The translations under genes and the position numbers were made by a program. The notes under the pieces are model-generated. The model saw only the letters and a list, made by a program, of their open reading frames with translations. It did not search any database and was not told the DNA's origin. 64,000 nt of DNA from Neisseria subflava (GTDB lineage: Bacteria; Pseudomonadota; Gammaproteobacteria; Burkholderiales; Neisseriaceae), in assembly GCF_005221305.1 (NCBI RefSeq), contig NZ_CP039887.1:1240001-1304000 (forward strand), in the 5' to 3' direction. This document shows, in pieces, positions 62,086-64,000 of this stretch (its first letter is position 1; every line of letters begins with the position of its first letter).

Positions 62086-62265
62086 AAATTCCCTATGCGC
62101 GTGAGTAAATATACTGGTTACACTGGTTACCACAAAATTTAACAAATATAACTATATGAATATAAATATAAATACAAAGAAAAAGCGGTAACCAGTTAAC
62201 GTAAATTTACTGGTTACCAACTGGTTACCACTGGTTACCATTTTATACAGAAAGAAATTAACCCT
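62086..62265. repeat. CTGGTTACC iteron-like cluster
   Basis: ACTGGTTAC(CA) occurs at 62113, 62122, 62209, 62220 and 62230, with an inverted copy at 62187-62196. The copies frame a 50-base very AT-rich stretch (62133-62180). The layout, iterons plus AT-rich DNA, resembles a small origin or a multi-site operator. Confidence 0.6.
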
Positions 62266-62391
62266 ATGAAATACAGTGCATTAGATGTTTTGCTTTCGTT
62301 TGACCGCCTGGACGTTGGAAACATAGAGCTTGAGACACCGGCACGGATCAACACGAAACGGCAGCCGGTAGATTTGAGTATAGAGGCGTGA
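62266..62391 (+). CDS. Hypothetical small protein of the element
   Basis: This 41-codon frame (MKYSALDVLLSFDRLDVGN ... VDLSIEA) begins 25 bases after the iteron cluster. Its codon content is normal for the element. No family is recognised; similar tiny ORFs follow integrases in neisserial islands. Confidence 0.4.
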   Translation: MKYSALDVLLSFDRLDVGNIELETPARINTKRQPVDLSIEA

Positions 62392-62458
62392 AGCTTTTAA
62401 ACCCTTTTAAGAATGTTTGAAATAGTCGCCCACACATTACACCGATGGAGCAAAGAAA

Positions 62459-63334
62459 ATGATTGATAAATCAGATTATGTAGAGTTTTTAGGCTGTCTT
62501 GATAATATCATTAGGGTGTCTGGTATATCTTTTAGAAAAGACTTAGACGGAGAAGAAATTAATACAGAAGAAGCCCTATTTGCTGTACTTTTAGAAGAAG
62601 CTAAGAAATTTGATAAATTTTGGCGTGAAATCATAGAATGTAAGGTTTTTAAACACTTTGGGGAACTTCCACATTTTAAAATTTATCATAAAAAAGCAGT
62701 CAAATTTTGGAAAACAGAACATCAAAATAAAGGGAAATCGCTTGAAGAATTTATAAGGGATTTAGCTAATGAATGGTTTGCACATCCTACCGATTCACGA
62801 GGTAGGAATTGGCGTTATGTAAATCTGCTAGATTGCCAGTGGTTTGATGGAATGTCTGCTAGAACGGTTTTAAGTTCAATTCTAGTGATGGCACAGAATG
62901 AATTTGAACCAACCATAACAACAGCCGAAGCGAAGAGAGCAGCCAAATATCTGCAAAAACATCAAATAGAGTTATTAAAACAACGAGATATACTGAAACG
63001 TTATTTACAACAACAAGGAATTACCGGGTCAGGCATTGGGATTTTAAGGAGGCTGAAAGAACAATACCTACAACAAGAAGAAAATGAAGCAGAGGAATAT
63101 TTAATTGCCCCTAATTTGTTAGAGATTGTATTAAAGCAACAAGACACAAAAAACGTTACAGCAAAACGAGTTACAGGCAGCCTGCTTAAACTGGATAAGC
63201 ATTTAAGTTCACGGTCACCAGTTTCTGCAATAACTGAATTAGCCAACTTAATGAATGACGAGTTAGTTTCAGATGATACTATTAACAGATACATCAAATC
63301 GCTTAAAGCAATTAGAAATGAACTAAATAAGTAA
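62459..63334 (+). CDS. Hypothetical protein of the integrative element
   Basis: The 291-residue protein is AT-rich, soluble and mostly helical. The N-terminal half has Trp/Phe/His-rich segments (EFIRDLANEWFAHPTDSRGR, VNLLDCQWFDGMSARTVLS). The C-terminal half has repeated Gln/Lys/Leu helices (AAKYLQKHQIELLKQRDILK, LKEQYLQQEENEAEEYL). No catalytic motif stands out. Its place as cargo between integrase and AlpA-type regulator would fit a defence, replication or regulatory function, but this is only context. Confidence 0.6.
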   Translation: MIDKSDYVEFLGCLDNIIRVSGISFRKDLDGEEINTEEALFAVLLEEAKKFDKFWREIIECKVFKHFGELPHFKIYHKKAVKFWKTEHQNKGKSLEEFIRDLANEWFAHPTDSRGRNWRYVNLLDCQWFDGMSARTVLSSILVMAQNEFEPTITTAEAKRAAKYLQKHQIELLKQRDILKRYLQQQGITGSGIGILRRLKEQYLQQEENEAEEYLIAPNLLEIVLKQQDTKNVTAKRVTGSLLKLDKHLSSRSPVSAITELANLMNDELVSDDTINRYIKSLKAIRNELNK

Positions 63335-63444
63335 CCGCAAATTTTCATGTTCCCCGTATGAAATATGCGGAGCAAGTTTTAGTCTTAAATTATAGTTATA
63401 TGCACAGCAAAAATTCAATACGACATTGTAATTTTTGCCGATAC

Positions 63445-63471
63445 AGCCGCCCACAGAGGCGGCTATTATTT
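63445..63471 (+). terminator. Rho-independent terminator
   Basis: AGCCGCC CACAGA GGCGGCT is followed by ATTATTTT, between the 291-residue gene and the AlpA-like gene. Confidence 0.7.
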
Positions 63472-63509
63472 TACCTGTCATATAACCCCGACTAAGAAAG
63501 GCAAAGCAT

Positions 63510-63713
63510 ATGAATACTGTATTACGAGTAAACGATACCGCCCGCGTTATGGGCGTTTCACGAGCGACTATCTGGAATTGGGCAAACCCTAAGAGCCGCC
63601 ATCACCGCCCTGATTTTCCTAAGCCTATCAAACTTTCAGACAACATTACTGGCTGGCTTTCCAGTGAGATTGAAGAGTATCTCAACAAACTGGCCGCCAA
63701 ACGTGAAGAGTAG
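63510..63713 (+). CDS. AlpA-family transcriptional regulator/excisionase-like
   Basis: The 67-residue protein is a MerR-like winged helix: LRVNDTARVMGVSRATIWNWAN, then RPDFPKPIKLSDNITGWLSSEIEEYL. AlpA-type proteins activate the integrase or act as excision factors in P4-like islands. AAGG lies eight bases before the ATG. Confidence 0.85.
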   Translation: MNTVLRVNDTARVMGVSRATIWNWANPKSRHHRPDFPKPIKLSDNITGWLSSEIEEYLNKLAAKREE

Positions 63714-63782
63714 GAGTTTTCTGAGCAATACGCGCACGCGCGAAGAATCAGCGGGAATCTATCCCTTTAGACAAAATAAAAC

Positions 63783-63811
63783 CGCCTGAATAGAGGGCTA
63801 TTCAGACGGCA
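63783..63811. terminator. DUS-like hairpin
   Basis: CGCCTGAATAG pairs with CTATTCAGACGGC, a degenerate inverted DUS pair after the AlpA-like gene. Confidence 0.5.
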
Positions 63812-63826
63812 CGGAGGAAAAATCTG

Positions 63827-64000
63827 ATGAAAACTGATTATACCAACCACAAGCCTAAAACGCCAAGCCAAAGAGAGCGCATTTTAGCCCGATTGAGAAA
63901 AGGGAGCGTTACATCATGAGCTGGCACAGATGGGCATACTTGGCTATAACTCACGCATTATGGAGCTTCGCAGAGCGGGGCATGAAATCATAACCGTGAT
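63827..64000 (+). pseudogene. HTH protein gene with apparent frameshift, 3' end outside window
   Basis: ATG at 63827 follows CGGAGGA. The first frame reads PSQRERILARLRKGSVTS and stops at 63919. From 63918 another frame continues HELAQMGILGYNSRIMEL, with RRAGHEIITV after it, the rest of the winged-helix pattern. The two halves belong together but are one base out of phase, so a small deletion near 63897-63918 or a sequencing error is likely. A short frame MSWHRWAYLAI from 63916 is not credible. Confidence 0.45.

Noticed and set aside
62109..62241. CTGGTTACC repeats as a CRISPR array
   Set aside because: The copies are about ten bases long, some adjacent or overlapping by one base, with no spacers of constant length.
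63916..63993. Small ORF MSWHRWAYLAI... at the window end
   Set aside because: The same bases in another frame continue the HTH protein; the small ORF has no ribosome-binding site of its own.

Overview
The window is from a commensal Neisseria. The 12-base DNA uptake sequence AGGCCGTCTGAA (AG-DUS) appears dozens of times, mostly as inverted pairs between genes that double as terminators. The mtrR-mtrCDE efflux locus, the tandem NmsR/RcoF-type sRNAs and a maltose phosphorylase locus are also typical of the genus. AG-DUS as the dominant dialect points to the N. subflava/flavescens group rather than meningococcus or gonococcus, which use ATGCCGTCTGAA. The species call is inference.

Bases 1-8500 are an accessory Rhs (polymorphic toxin) locus. 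A 5'-truncated Rhs gene with an unfamiliar Cys/Gly-rich C-terminal domain is followed by a candidate immunity lipoprotein. Then come three promoterless, N-terminally truncated Rhs core segments. The second has a short toxin tip capped by two tandem Correia-type elements and a small membrane protein as candidate immunity gene. The third is cut by an IS5-family fragment. The fourth is a 95-codon remnant. A decayed Rhs piece also lies inverted beside the IS fragment. Cassette boundaries carry a GTTGGGTC/GACCCAAC palindrome and an inverted AGGTCGTCTGAA pair, the uptake dialect of the N. mucosa/sicca group, so the locus may have come from that lineage.

Bases 8500-32000 are conserved chromosome: tRNA-Glu and tRNA-Arg; a DnaQ exonuclease fused to a UvrC/Cho-like half; a Cof-type HAD phosphatase; metZ; an amino-acid-binding lipoprotein; serS; a second tRNA-Glu; rdgC; an ADP-ribosylglycohydrolase; dcd; the divergent ppsR/ppsA pair controlling gluconeogenic PEP synthesis; an NlpD-like amidase activator; cbpA-cbpM; cstA with its small YbdD partner; a pseudouridine synthase; and alr.

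Bases 32000-60500 hold an Lrp/AsnC regulator beside two tandem sRNAs, a dynamin-like or Era-type GTPase, mtrE-mtrD-mtrC with divergent mtrR, ettA, the maltose transporter-phosphorylase-phosphoglucomutase operon, murI with a UvrB-tail microprotein, a Bcr/CflA drug transporter, a HerA-like ATPase, a DUF711/ACT-domain pair, a PotD-like polyamine-binding lipoprotein, rppH, parE, tRNA-Asp and tRNA-Val, and ribA with a GAF-like gene.

From tRNA-Leu(TAG) at 60562 to the end is the left side of an integrative element: a P4-type integrase preceded by ATACCCCC repeats, an iteron-like CTGGTTACC cluster, small phage-like ORFs, an unrecognised 291-residue protein, an AlpA-type regulator and a frame-disrupted HTH gene at the edge. 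The right end of the element is outside the window.
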